The translations under genes were made by a program, and so were the position numbers. Positions 46,335 to 58,090 of a stretch of 64,000 bases of DNA are shown in pieces. The notes beneath the pieces are model-generated. The model had not been told where the DNA came from. It was given only the letters and a program-made list of their open reading frames with translations, and made no database searches. The DNA lies in contig NC_055996.1 of the NCBI RefSeq assembly GCF_018446385.1, positions 133,078,245 through 133,142,244 on the forward strand. Direction: 5' to 3'. The first letter of the stretch is position 1. Each line of letters starts with the position of its first letter. Origin of the DNA: Zingiber officinale (Eukaryota; Streptophyta; Magnoliopsida; Zingiberales; Zingiberaceae).

Positions 46335-47707
46335 TGTTAGGACCAAAAGTAGCTAGAGGGGGGGGGGGGGGGAATAGCTCGTCGCTCGCTCGTTACTCGA
46401 CGTTGCTTGTTTCTTCTAAGATGTGCAGCGGAAAATACAGAAACAAATCACACAACGCTAACACGGTTGGTTTACTTGGTATCCACCTCACAAGAGGTGA
46501 CTAGTCCAAGGATCCACACCACGCACGCACCCTCCACTATGATAACACTCCTTTTCGGTAACTACCGAGGGCGGAGAAGCCCTACAAAACTCTCAGTACA
46601 AGAAGAAAGGAAAGGGAAACAAAATACAAGCGCAAAGCTTACAATGAGTACAGAAAACCCTAACCCTAGCTTCTCTTCTTGCCTTTGATCCGCCTCTTGA
46701 CTTGGAAAGCTTCCAAGATCCTTCAAGAACTGGCGATCTGATCTTTGAGAGCGCTGTGGAGGAGTTGGCGAGAGATCTGGAGTGATTCGGTGAAGCGATG
46801 TCGAAGGAATCGTGCGTCTGCGGCCTTTATCGACGCCAACGGTCGGATCCCGATCGATTCGAATGTTCCCAATCGATCGGGGAGGCTTTGGATCGATTCA
46901 CGGATCGATCCAGAGCGCCTCTGTGCTCTGGGAAAAACGCCTGGATCGATCCATGGATCGATCCAGCGCTTATCGCGCGAAGCAGCCGCGTCCCAATCGA
47001 TCCACTGATCGATTGGGACATCTGGATCGATCCACGGATCGATCCAGAGGCTCTCTGTTCGCTAGGAAAGGCTTGGATCGATCCACTGATCGATCCAGTA
47101 CTTGGTTTTTGCCCAAAACCAAGTCCCAAGCCTACCAAACCAACACCCGGTCAACCTTGACCTGTTGGTACATCATGCCTAGCATCTGGTCACTCCTTTG
47201 ACCTGCTAGGACTTCCCACCAAGTGTCTGGTCAATCCCTTTGACCCACTTGGACTTTTCTATTCATGCCAAGTATCTGGTCACTCCCTTTGACCTACTTG
47301 GACTTCCATCAGATGTCTGGTCAATCCCTTTGACCTATCTGTATTTCCTTGTGCCAAGTATCCAGTCAATCCTTTGACCTACTTGGACCAGATGTCCGAT
47401 CATCCTTGATCCATCTGGATTTTCCCTTGCCTGGCTTCACTCACCAGGGCTTTCACCTAGCTTCACTCACTAGGGTTTTCCATCTGCCTAGCTTCACTCA
47501 CTAGGACTTTCCTTCTGCCTGGCTTCACTCACCAGGACTTCCATTCTACCTAACATCCCAGTTAGGACTTCCCAGTCAAGTATCCGGTCAACCTTGACCT
47601 ACTTGACTCTTCTTCAATCAATTTCTTATTGTCAAACATCTAAACTCAAACCAAGACTCAGCTTGGTCAACCAGGTCAACCTTGACCTGAGGGATGTTGC
47701 ACCAACA
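46335..47707 (-). repeat. 3' LTR of the gag-only copia element
   Basis: 1373 bp; on the minus strand starts TGTTGGTGCAACATCCC and ends GGTCCTAACA. It carries a 15-base G run at 46358-46372 (9 bases in the other LTR), an array of ATCGAT palindromes at about 46850-47100, and a series of GGTCAAnCCTTTGACC-like and GCCTGGCTTCACTCACCAGG motifs at 47180-47560. Confidence 0.92.
46850..47100. repeat. ATCGAT palindrome array in the 3' LTR
   Basis: At least ten 10-12 bp palindromes such as GGATCGATCC and TGGATCGATCCA, often in pairs split by CACGGA, CATGGA or CACTGA. They also create repetitive open frames (DRSTDRS, WIDPRIDP, GSIHGSIQ) that I do not regard as proteins. Confidence 0.85.
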
Positions 47708-47726
47708 ATCTCCCCCTTTTTGATGT
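47708..47726 (-). other. Polypurine tract of the gag-only copia element
   Basis: On the minus strand AAAAAGGGGGAGATTG lies directly before the 3' LTR start TGTTGG. This is the expected plus-strand priming site and confirms the element's orientation. Confidence 0.8.
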
Positions 47727-50043
47727 TTGACAATACCACAATAACACTTACAATACCACATGTAAGTTAGGCTAATCCTATAGCCTCAATCTTCATGCCA
47801 CTAGGCAATGAACACATAAGTTAAGCTCTTCATTCTCCCCCTAAGAGGGCACACTCCCTCTAGGTAATGAAAGCCTAACTTACACCCATTCACAGGTCCT
47901 TTCATTCTCCCCCTATTGGCACACATCAACCCATCTTTGGGCACACATCAACCCATGCCCCAATTTTGGGTATACATCAACAAATCCATTTGTTGACAAC
48001 TCTCCCCCTGAAGAGTTGCTCATCGTTGTTCACAACATCACTCGTTGTGATCAACACGATAATGAAGGTCCCATACCCTTCATTTATCCTTAACTTCTCC
48101 CTCAATGTAGACAAATACCCAACCTTGAGCATTTTCTAACCACTTGAGTTTCCACTTGAAATAATGAGGATATCCACTCCCCATTTCAAGTTCAAAAGTT
48201 CATACATGAGCATTTTCTTTACAGAAGGTTAACCACCTTCCAAGGTTCATGAAAAATAATTTTTCATGTCTTTAAAGAGTCCCTCCCCCTAAAGACATGG
48301 TGGTAACTTCTGTCATTACACCAACAATGACTTGGAATCCCTAAACCCTCAGGAAACCCAAATTTAGAAGTTTTGAGGTTCATATACTCAAAATTTAAAA
48401 CAAACCTCAACCTAAACTTCAATGAAGCCTTCCTTAACCAATCCATCCTTGTTTTCACATGAAAACACCCTTTGTATGTATACACATGTATTTTAGGGGT
48501 TTGGAATGGTTACCTAGACTCAAAGAGGTTCAAAGATGCTGAAATCAGGCCTTCCCAGCCAAAATCAGCAACTTGGATCGATTGGAGTTGAGTTCCAATC
48601 GATTGAACCTTTCTGAATCGATCCACTGATCGATTCAGACTACCTGGATCGATCGGCTGATCGATCCAGCGAGCCTTCTGAATCGATCCACGGATCGATT
48701 CAGGCACTCCAATCGATCCATGGATCGATCGAAACTCTGATAGTTGCTGAAATTCCATTTCAGTTAACTTCAGAAACCCATTTTCAATTCTACAAAAATC
48801 CAAAAATCATGAAATTTCGTGTAGACATTATTTAGGGCATACCTAATCATGGAAAAATAGTTTTCTATGAAAATACATCATATTTTCAAAGATTTGACAC
48901 CAGATTGAAAACTTGCTAAAACTTTAGCGTTTTCTTCAAGTTTGTGTCTAACTATTTAATGGTGATTACTATCAAAAGATCGCCTTCACCATGGTTTTCC
49001 AAAAGTATTTTTAAAACATTTTTAAAACCAATATCCCATCATGTTCCTTGGGCATAATGCACATGACTTGTACATTAGCTTTCCCAATGATGGGAAAACA
49101 CATAACTATGTGTTTTGATGAACCTAAAAACTCAAAAGAATGCACTAAATCAACATCTTGAGCTTTGTTCATCATCCTAACATCTCACTTGTATCTAATG
49201 TGCATTAAACCACATACAAGTCACCTTATAGTCTTTGTGAGATGTAGATTTTGGTTTTGCCCTAATCTAGGGATCATGCATATCTATCTAGGCATTTTAA
49301 AGGTATTAGACATCCACCTAGGATGTCACTTGTTAATAAGTGTTGCTAAATTGCCATTTGTCCTTAATTACAAGGAATTAAACTAATGCATGATAATGTT
49401 ATGGCATACATCAAAATAGAAATAATTTTCAAAAGAAAATATCCTATAACTACATGATGTATGAATGTCATGACATGGTATTTTTGGATTTTTCATAATA
49501 AAACATGAATGCAAAAATAAACATGATGTCATGGCATATGATGGGCAAACAATCATGGCAAGATTTAGCATAAATAAAATATACCTAGATTAACTATCTA
49601 AGTATCCTTAAAACCTTAGCTAAACTTACAACTTAAACCTAGATTGCCCTCACGTGCTTCAAGAATTATGACATCGCCTAAATTGGCATTTCTAATTCCC
49701 TTGATTAATTTATGCCAGTCGAAATTAAGCATATCCTCAAATGTTGGCATATTTCATCTTTCACAAAAGTAGCACTTTTAAATTAAGGCCCGGATTGCCT
49801 TAAATTTCCCAAGAACATACCAAAGTCCCAACTTGGTAGTTCTTATGAATTTCCCAATATGTGCCATTTAAGATTAAAATCAATTCTTCCACCATTAGGC
49901 ACATTTTACTCTTTCAAGGAGTAAATAATACTTCCATTTCATTTTCAAAGGTTAACAAAACCTTGAAAATGCTCCTTGAGTGTCAATTTCCTCAAAGTTG
50001 GGTTAACTACCATTCTAATCGGAGTTGACACTCTCTAACCCAT
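47727..50043 (-). other. Long 3' non-coding region of the gag-only copia element
   Basis: About 2.3 kb between gag stop and polypurine tract, the place where pol should lie. No pol motif is seen in any frame. It contains a second ATCGAT palindrome cluster at about 48570-48740. Confidence 0.75.
48570..48740. repeat. ATCGAT palindrome array in the copia interior
   Basis: Palindromes TGGATCGATTGG, GAATCGATCCAC, TGATCGATTCAG, TGGATCGATCGG and ATGGATCGATCG recur over 170 bases in the same paired style as in the LTRs, but the sequence between them differs. It is therefore not a simple LTR duplicate. Confidence 0.8.
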
Positions 50044-51819
50044 TTATGGAGTAGAGAAAATGCTCCTAGGAACCCAACACCTATTAGTGCTCCTTGGATG
50101 CTCTAGGTACTCACTAGGGATAACTTCCCTAGATACCTTCCTAGTGACCTTGTTGGGCTTCTTAGAAGCCTTGGTCACATTTTCTAGGTCAACTCTAGGG
50201 ATAGCCTCCCTTGTGACCTTGTTAGTGACTTTCTTAGACTTCTTAGAAGTCTTAGTCACTTTGGTTGCAAAGAGACTTCTAGGGATATCTTCCCTTGTAT
50301 CTTTGACTTGACCTCTAGACTTAGGGTTTGTTCCATAGCTATATGGAACCCTATGATAACTAGGCACATCCCTTTTAGCTTTAGGTTTGTATCCCAAACC
50401 TCTATGGCCATTGGATGGCTTTTGTACCCCTAAACCTAGGTCATGCTCATTTTGCCCTTTTAGGATATTTTTCATCCTTTTTAGGGTCTTTTCCATTTTA
50501 TCAAGTCTTGACCTCAAGACTTGATTTTCCCTCACTAAATCCTTAGGCTTTGGTCCATGAGCATTTTTGTTTCTAGGCTTGTAACTATGGTCCTTAGTGT
50601 GATTGCCTAGATTTTTATCTACATTCCTAGCCTTAGGGGTAGTAGTTTTGGCATGTAGGGCCACATGCTTTTCCTTAAAGCCCTCATGCTTCCTATCCTT
50701 ATGGTAAATTGCATTAAAATGATAAAAATTAGAACTATCATGCTTTTTACCATAATGTAAAGGGGTAGGCTCAATAAAAGATACCTTCTTCTTTACCTTG
50801 GAGGCTCCCCCTTGACTAGTGCCTCCTTGAGCCTTGACCATCTTCTTCCCCTTGGGGCATTGACTTCGATAATGCCCCTTTTGATTGCAAGAGAAGCATA
50901 TAATATGCTCCTTGCTCTTCTTTGTGTTGGGGATGATCTCCTTGGGCTTCACCTTGCCTTTTTGTGCCACTTGGCCCTTCTTCTTGGCCAATTTAGGGCA
51001 CTTGCTCTTGTAGTGCCCATGTTCCCTACACTCAAAGCATATAATATGATTTTTATTATTAATTGAAATATTTATACCTTTGCTTGTAGGGGTGGCATTT
51101 TCTTTGGATCCGGAGGTAGAAGTTTCCTCTTGATCGGACCTTGATTCTCTTCCATTTGATTTTTCTTGACTTGTGGAGGTAGAATCTTCTTCCTCCTCTT
51201 TGTCTCTTGACCCGGATGTAGAAACTTCTCCTTCTTCTTGATCCGGCGTCACCAAGGATTGCTCCCCCTCAATCCTAGAGGTGGAGGCTTCATCATCTTG
51301 AATATGAAACAAGGAGTATGCTCCCTCCTTGTTCCCTTCGTTGCATTCCCTTGAGGATGAAGCTTCTTGGATTTCCTCTTCTTCGGAGGTTGAGCATCTC
51401 TCAACCTCGGAGTCCTCCTCTTGGTCTTGCTCCAAAGAGTCACCCTCTCTGGATACTTCTTGCTCTTGTACAGTGGAGGGGATCTCTTCATGAAGCTTGG
51501 CCAATTTGCTCCATAATTCCTTTGCATCTTCAAATTCTCCAATTTTGCAAAGGATGGTGCTTGGCAATAAATTGACCAAAAGCTTGGTCACTTTGTCATT
51601 TGCATCGCACCTTTGGACTTGCTCCGAGCTCCATTTGCTTTTCTTGAGAAGCTTGCCCTTCGAGTTTGTTGGAGCTTCAAATCCTTCCATTAGAGCAAAC
51701 CATTGCTCTATCTCCATCATAAGAAAGTTTTCGATTCTTGATTTCCAAGAATCGAAGCTCGTGGAAGTGTACGGTGGAGCCACCCTTGTATCAAATCCAA
51801 GTCCATCTTGGAATTGCAT
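50044..51819 (-). CDS. Copia gag polyprotein with two zinc knuckles
   Basis: An intact 591-residue frame, the only coding region of the 7-kb element. Residues 1-115 form the DUF4219/UBN2-type gag core (TSFDSWKSRIENFLMM, then EGFEAPTNSKGKLLKKSKW and ELWSKLAKLHEE). Residues about 120-250 are highly acidic and Ser-rich. Two CCHC knuckles follow: CFECREHGHYKSKC near 260-273 and CFSCNQKGHYRSQC near 306-319. The rest is Lys-rich with a coiled-coil-like ENQVLRSRLDKMEKTLKRM near 430, and ends with repeated KVTREAIPR/KVSREVIPS units. Gag would package the element RNA. Being open over 1.8 kb in an element without pol suggests recent origin or selection for packaging. Confidence 0.9.
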   Translation of the reverse strand: MQFQDGLGFDTRVAPPYTSTSFDSWKSRIENFLMMEIEQWFALMEGFEAPTNSKGKLLKKSKWSSEQVQRCDANDKVTKLLVNLLPSTILCKIGEFEDAKELWSKLAKLHEEIPSTVQEQEVSREGDSLEQDQEEDSEVERCSTSEEEEIQEASSSRECNEGNKEGAYSLFHIQDDEASTSRIEGEQSLVTPDQEEGEVSTSGSRDKEEEEDSTSTSQEKSNGRESRSDQEETSTSGSKENATPTSKGINISINNKNHIICFECREHGHYKSKCPKLAKKKGQVAQKGKVKPKEIIPNTKKSKEHIICFSCNQKGHYRSQCPKGKKMVKAQGGTSQGGASKVKKKVSFIEPTPLHYGKKHDSSNFYHFNAIYHKDRKHEGFKEKHVALHAKTTTPKARNVDKNLGNHTKDHSYKPRNKNAHGPKPKDLVRENQVLRSRLDKMEKTLKRMKNILKGQNEHDLGLGVQKPSNGHRGLGYKPKAKRDVPSYHRVPYSYGTNPKSRGQVKDTREDIPRSLFATKVTKTSKKSKKVTNKVTREAIPRVDLENVTKASKKPNKVTRKVSREVIPSEYLEHPRSTNRCWVPRSIFSTP

Positions 51820-51939
51820 CTTGAAGTTGAGCTTCTTGAAATCTTTGACTTTTGATGAATTTGCTTCAACTTCTTCACCCTCTAGCTTTTCTTGTTATGC
51901 TTGACCCTTCCGGTGATGATTCCGGTGAAGAGCGGCCTT

Positions 51940-51951
51940 GCTCTGATACCA
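51940..51951 (-). other. Primer-binding site of the gag-only copia element
   Basis: The minus strand reads TGGTATCAGAGCAAGG two bases after the 5' LTR end, an exact match to the plant initiator-methionine tRNA primer site. Confidence 0.92.
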
Positions 51952-51953
51952 CT

Positions 51954-53339
51954 TGTTAGGACCAAAAGTAGCTAGAGGGGGGGGGTGAATAGCTCGTCGC
52001 TCGCTCGTTGCTCGACGTTGCTTGTTTCTTCTAAGATGTGCAGCGGAAAATACAGAAACAAATCACACAACGCTAACACGGTTGGTTTACTTGGTATCCA
52101 CCTCACAAGAGGTGACTAGTCCAAGGATCCACACCACGCACGCACCCTCCACTATGATAACACTCCTTTTCGGTAACTACCGAGGGCGGAGAAGCCCTAC
52201 AAAACTCTCAGTACAAGAAGAAAGGAAAGGGAAACAAAATACAAGCGCAAAGCTTACAATGAGTACAGAAAACCCTAACCCTAGCTTCTCTTCTTGCCTT
52301 TGATCCGCCTCTTGACTTGGAAAGCTTCCAAGATCCTTCAAGAACTGGCGATCTGATCTTTGAGAGCGCTGTGGAGGAGTTGGCGAGAGATCTGGAGTGA
52401 TTCGGTGAAGCGATGCCGAAGGAATCGTGCGCCTGTGGCCTTTATCGACGCCAACGGTCGGATCCCGATCGATTCGAATGTTCCCAATCGATCGGGGAGG
52501 CTTTGGATCGATTCACGGATCGATCCAGAGCGCCTCTGTGCTCTAGGAAAAACGCCTGGATCGATCTATGGATCGATCCAGCGCTTATCGCGCGAAGCAG
52601 CCGCGTCCCAATCGATCCACTGGTCGATTGGGACATCTGGATCGATCCACGAATCGATCCAGAGGCTCTCTGTTCGCTAGGAAAGGCTTGGATCGATCCA
52701 CTGATCGATCCAGCTCCTGGATCGATCCAGTACTTGGTTTTTGCCCAAAACCAAGTCCCAAGCCTACCAAACCAACACCCGGTCAACCTTGACCTGTTGG
52801 TACATCATGCCTAGCATCTGGTCACTCCTTTGACCTGCTAGGACTTCCCACCAAGTGTCTGGTCAATCCCTTTGACCCACTTGGACTTTTCTATTCATGC
52901 CAAGTATCTGGTCACTCCCTTTGACCTACTTGGACTTCCATCAGATGTCTGGTCAATCCCTTTGACCTATCTGTATTTCCTTGTGCCAAGTATCCAGTCA
53001 ATCCTTTGACCTACTTGGACCAGATGTCCGATCATCCTTGATCCATCTGGATTTTCCCTTGCCTGGCTTCACTCACCAGGGATTTCACCTAGCTTCACTC
53101 ACTAGGGTTTTCCATCTGCCTAGCTTCACTCACTAGGACTTTCCTTCTGCCTGGCTTCACTCACCAGGACTTCCATTCTACCTAACATCCCAGTTAGGAC
53201 TTCCCAGTCAAGTATCCGGTCAACCTTGACCTACTTGACTCTTCTTCAATCAATTTCTTATTGTCAAACATCTAAACTCAAACCAAGACTCAGCTTGGTC
53301 AACCAGGTCAACCTTGACCTGAGGGATGTTGCACCAACA
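51954..53339 (-). repeat. 5' LTR of the gag-only copia element
   Basis: 1386 bp and nearly identical to 46335-47707. Differences seen by eye: the G run (9 against 15), about ten single-base changes, and an extra CTCCTGGATCGATCCAG unit near 52712 that lengthens the palindrome array. The array here covers about 52470-52735. Confidence 0.92.
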
Positions 53340-53912
53340 GCAGTCTCGCTCACGAACAGCCAAGCGGCAAGCGGCGGCGGCGCTGCGGTGGCAGTAGTCT
53401 CCATTCTCCAACCGGCAACTGGATCTCTAAGCTCCAAGCTCCAACGTCATTTCTCCATAAGGTTTGAACTTTGAATTTAGATTTGTTGTGTTTTTTTTTT
53501 TTTTATAGTTTGATTTTTTTTGAAAATGTACATAATACCATTTTTGGGTACTTGGTAGTTTCCATTATTATTTGATTTTTTTTTTGTAAAATGTATAGAA
53601 TTGCATTCGTACATTTTTCCATTACGTAATTTATTAACGTTTATTAAAGTTTTAGTTTATGAAAGTTTTAGTTTTAATGTACAGAATTGTATTTGTACAT
53701 TTTTTCCATTACATAATTTATTAACGTTTATTAAAGTTTTAGTTTATTAAAGTTTTAGTTTTAATATATAGAATTGCATTTGTACATTTTTCCATTACAT
53801 AATTTATTAAAGTTTAGTTTTCTATTGCATTTGTAGTGGTAGTTTATTAAAGTTTTAGTTCAACATATATTTTTTCATTACATAATTTATTTTTAGTTAT
53901 TTATTTGTATAG

Positions 53913-56396
53913 GATATAGAGAGATTTTTTAAACGAACTCGTAGTTCCGGGCCTTCCGGCTCTAGCTCCTCTAATGAGCCGAATGTTATTGAACAAGTGG
54001 AAAATCAATCCCGTGTAGAATTAAATTTGGATGATATTGTTAGTGATCCGGGATTACGAAAACCAATTGAAGACTTTGATATTGCTATTCGAGATCAAGC
54101 TCGAAGAGAGTATGTGCTCCGAGGGGCCTTGTCAACCAAATGGTCATGTGTATCCGAAAACAACTTTTGGTAATCAAGAAAGAAGTTTTCAAGAAACTTG
54201 GTATAAAAAATATACATGGCTAGAGTATAGCATATCAAAAGATGCTGCATTTTGCTTTTGGTGTTATCTTTTCAAACCGTTAAATAAAGAAAATGTAGAT
54301 AATGCCTTTATAAAAGATGGATACAACAATTGGAAAAGGGCATTAGAAAGATTCAATCGTCATATGGGGACTGTGAATAGCTGTCACAATGAAGCTAGAA
54401 TACAATTTGAGGCTTTTCAAGATCAAAGACATAGTGTGGAGAATATTTTACGAGTACATAGTCGCGATATGGAAATTGATTATCGCACTCGTTTAACAGA
54501 AATGTTGGATGTGACACGCTTTTTATTGAAGCAGGGGTTACCTTTTCGAGGACACGATGAGTCAACTAGTTCTTCAAATAGAGGTAATTTTCTTGAGTTG
54601 CTTGAATGATATAGTCAACGAAATGAAGAGGTTTCTAAAGTTATAAAACAAAATGCTCCTGCAAACAATCAATTGACTTCCCCAAAAATTCAAAAGGATT
54701 TAACACGTGCTTGTGCTTCAGAGATCACACTTGCTATAATCAATGATATTGGAGATAAATTCTTTTCTTTGATAGTTGATGAGGCTCGGGACAGTTCAGT
54801 GAAGGAGCATATGGGAGTTGTTTTGAGGTATGTGAATAAAGAAGGATGTGTGATTGAACGATTTCTTGCGGTTGTGCATGTGCCTGACACTAGTTCTCAT
54901 TCTTTGAAAATGGCTATTGATACTTTATTTGTGTAACATGGTTTATCATTATCTAGATTGAGAGGCCAAGGATATGATGGAGCTTCAAATATGCGTGGCG
55001 AGTTTAATGGATTGAAATCCCTGATACTACAAGAAAATCCATTTGCAATGTATGTTCATTGTTTCTCTCATCAGCTCCAATTAGTTCTTGTTGCTGTTGC
55101 CCATGACAATTTTACTGTGAGTGAATTTTTTGGGTATATAACCATGATTGTGAATATATCTGGAGCATCTTGTAAGAGGAGAGATCAACTTAGAAAAATT
55201 CAACATGATAAGATAATTGCTGAATTGGAAATTAAAGTGGAGAAATTACTAGTGGAAAAGGAAAAAAATCAAGAAACTAGTTTAGCAAGACCTTGAGATA
55301 CTCGTTGGGGATCACACTACTTAACATTACTTCGTTTATGTTCTATGTGGTCTTCAGTGATAGAAGTGTTAGGAAATATACATGATGATGCCTCTTATTC
55401 TGCGAATAAAGGTGTTTCCGCAGGTTTAATTGAGAAGATGGAAAGTTATCAATTTGTTTTTGTGTTACATTTGATGAAGTATATATTGGGAATTACAAAT
55501 GAGTTATCACTTTCCCTACAACAGGGGGATCAAAATATTATTCAAGCCATGTCCTTGGTTAGAAGTGTGAAATGTCGACTACAAGACTTCAGGGAAGATG
55601 GATGGCAGATAATTTTGGAACAAGTTAACACATTTTGTGAATTGAATATGATTCCAATACTTGATATGGAGGACAACATGCTAACTCGTGGTCATGGTAG
55701 GCGTAGAGGGCAACTCATCACCAATTTTCATCATTATCGTGTGGAGATTTTTTGTCAGGTATTATTTCTAAAAATCTTTTTTTTTTGTTAAAGAGATTTC
55801 ATTGAGTATTAATGTTATCATGGTTACAAATTTGAATGCTAGGTTGTTGATTTAATTATACAAGAGATGAATAATCGGTTTTCAGAAGTTAGTACGGATT
55901 TGCTTAGTTGCATATCATGTCTTCATCCAAGAAATTCTTTCTCTCAATTTGATGTTCACAAACTCATCCATCTTGTTGATTTTTATCCCGAGGACTTCTG
56001 TGGTACTGATTATTTATTTTTGGAACAACAACTTATGAGTTACTTTTATAATCTGCGGGATGATCCTTACTTTTCTTCAATTGATGACTTGGGAATTCTT
56101 GCTCAGAAATTGGTTGAGACTGAAAAATATTTAGTGTTCCCATTGGTTTATCGTATGATAGAGTTGGCATTAGTTTTACCAGTTGCAACTGCTTCGGTTG
56201 AACGAGTTTTTTCTGCAATGAAGACTGTGAAGATTGATTTACGCAATAGAATGGGAGTGAATGGATGAATGACAGTCTAGTTGTATACATTGAAAAGGAC
56301 ATTTTTTCTACAATTGAAAATGAGCAAATATTACAACATTTTCAACAAATGCAATCTCGTAGAATTCAATATCCTCCTCTTGTATCGACTCGTTGA
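53913..56396 (+). pseudogene. hAT transposase, ZMYM1/TTF-type (broken)
   Basis: The gene starts with an ATA where ATG is expected (before ERFFKRTRSSGPSGSS, 53916), preceded by a splice acceptor. A TTF-type zinc-finger region (WLEYSISKDAAFCFWCYLFK) is followed by DUF4371 (FFSLIVDEARDSSVKEHMGV, then GQGYDGASNMRGEFNGL and YVHCFSHQLQLVLVAV). The hAT C-terminal dimerisation region is LVLPVATASVERVFSAMKTV. An intron fits 55759-55842. Damage: a one-base shift in a G run near 54121, stops at 54607, 54934 and 55294, and a shift near 56255. Before damage the product would be about 800 residues, usual for this family. Confidence 0.85.
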
Positions 56397-57416
56397 CCGT
56401 CGCAGTCGCAGACTTCTGTGCCAACCAGGAAATGAAGCTCACCTATGGAAGAAAGGTAGACTAATCTTTCCTAAACTTCTAGTTTTTTTCTCTTGCAAGT
56501 TAGATTAAATGTTCTCAATGTTACTTTATCAGGTTATGGAGAATCAGTCGAGTATTAAGTGGGACAATGGAAAGACTCTCGAGTTCTAGTATCTTGGACT
56601 CTTGGTAAACTCTAACAATATCATTTCAATCACATATTGTAAGTATTAGTATTGCAGCCTATTATATGGTTTAAATGAGAATCTTTAGTGTTCAATAAGA
56701 TCAATTGGTTGTGGTTAACTTAATAGGCTAAATGGCTAATAGCTTTTGCATGGAGAGTGCTTTATGTTGTTAGTCATCAAGTGGGTTGCAAAATGAGATG
56801 TAGACCTATTTCTTATTGCTTCTATATTGACAGAAACATTTGCTATTAAACTGTTCTTTGTTCATCGTTGATTCCTCAAAATTCTGAACCTCTTTTTTTT
56901 TGCTCTGTTCTACGCTCTCTCTCATAAAAATTCCGTGCATATTACAATTTATGTGAGTGACGTTCATGTTTATTTGGCTGCAGTTTCTGCAGTAACGTAT
57001 ATTATGCAAGAGTTGGAGCCTTGGAGGGATCAGCACAGTGGAAATGAATAGACTAGAGTCTAGAGCTTAACTCCTTTGTCCGTTAGATTTCAGATTTCAT
57101 ATGTATAGTTTCTGCAGTATCGTATATTATGTAAGAGACTAAGAGTTGATGTAAAACTTTAATTATTAAATATTTTTATTTAGTCGTAAAAAAAAATATC
57201 TGTACAATTCAGCCCCCCTGAATTTTTTTTTTTTGGTTCCGCCCCTGCGTAGAAGGATTCATATAGCTGATTGATTCCATCTAGTGTAGCAAAAAGATGA
57301 TTCGTTCGCCCCCAGTGCCCCCGCCAACTAGTCGCTAGGCCAACACAAAGCAGGTAAATTATTTGATTCCACCTAGTGGCATAAAGTTTGGTTGGTTGTT
57401 GTTGTTAAATAATTTT

Positions 57417-58090
57417 GATCAAATTGGTAAAAAAATATTTTGATACAAAGTTATAATAGTTTTGTAGGGTTCAATTTCTACGCAAGGCACATCTATGACG
57501 ATTAAGCTACTGGTGATGTTGGATTGCCACATTAGGTGTTATCACGTTTCTTGAACTTACTTGTTCGGCAGAATATTGGTGGAGTGTCTATTTCAAAATT
57601 AATCAACTCGTAAAAACTAGATACTTGATTAAGAAAAATATTTATAATATATCATAATTATTTAAAAATAAAAATAAAATTATCACATTAGTAGCCCTCT
57701 AGAGTTGGTCCTACAAATATAGAGGAAGTTAAATAAAAAACCCAAACTAATAAGTACATGAGGGAAGTCCGAAAAAGGATGATGAAATCTCTCACCAAAA
57801 TTCTACGACCATTACCCATGCACCCACCAGCTAAATCCATCCCGGACAATGTAATAACTATTTAGTCAGTAATATTAATTGCTAAAAATTATTATTTTTA
57901 TTTTAATCAAAAGCACTTTATACAAAATTAGTATTATTCGAGAATGCACTCTATCTCTCAGCACCACACCAATGTTACAATAGTCAATCGTAGTTGTTAT
58001 ATCATCGAAAAGTATTTTTTTTTTTAACAAAAAACAAGAAGTGCCCGTCTACTATTTGATAAATTGAGGCATCCTTCGACCTTTACCCAA
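57417..58090. other. Unassigned DNA right of the LINE
   Basis: AT-rich. If the LINE duplication is real, this should be the rest of the LINE's target, but I see no clear integrase sequence here. No gene recognised. Confidence 0.4.

Larger units (their letters stand above)
46335..53339 (-). mobile_element. Young gag-only Ty1-copia element (non-autonomous)
   Basis: A complete 7005-bp element with perfect 5-bp duplications GCAGT (46330-46334 and 53340-53344). Minus-strand order: 5' LTR 51954-53339, primer site, gag 50044-51819, about 2.3 kb without pol, polypurine tract, 3' LTR 46335-47707. No protease, integrase, RT or RNase H motif is present in the 4246-bp interior, so mobility would need a helper element. 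The LTRs differ by about ten substitutions plus small indels, so the insertion is recent. Confidence 0.92.
45672..57247 (+). mobile_element. hAT DNA transposon (ZMYM1-like transposase), carrying a nested copia element
   Basis: Perfect 8-bp duplications CGTAGAAG flank it (45664-45671 and 57248-57255), the hAT signature. The right terminus on the minus strand reads CAGGGGCGGAACC and the left reads CAGAGGCAGACC, an imperfect terminal inverted repeat. Without the 7005-bp copia insert it is about 4.6 kb. A GC-rich leader (45740-45950 and around the insertion) precedes the transposase at 53913-56396. Confidence 0.88.
43376..57406 (+). mobile_element. RTE-type LINE, split by a nested hAT element
   Basis: LINE sequence is 43376-45671 plus 57256-57406; the gap is the hAT insertion. 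The codon series on the left (DRTQ, stop, RR) resumes on the right (RIHIAD, stop, FHLV) across the duplicated 8 bp. It ends in TTGGTTGTTGTTGTT, the RTE tail. AAATAATTTT occurs at 43366-43375 and 57407-57416, a probable target duplication, though such AT-rich matches can arise by chance. The 5' end is truncated within the endonuclease domain. Confidence 0.8.

Noticed and set aside
46850-47100. Possible CRISPR-like array of short palindromic repeats
   Set aside because: Repeats are short, unevenly spaced, lie inside LTRs of a plant retrotransposon, and have no uniform spacers or cas genes.
46745-47201. Overlapping frames of repeated DRSTDRS, WIDPRIDP or GSIHGSIQ residues, also at 48510-48803, 52360-52814 and 62394-62840
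   Set aside because: They appear in several frames and both strands over the ATCGAT palindromes, so they are by-products of the DNA repeat, not proteins.
50060-50311. Plus-strand frame opposite the gag C-terminus
   Set aside because: Antisense shadow created by the repeated KVTREAIPR-type codons of gag.
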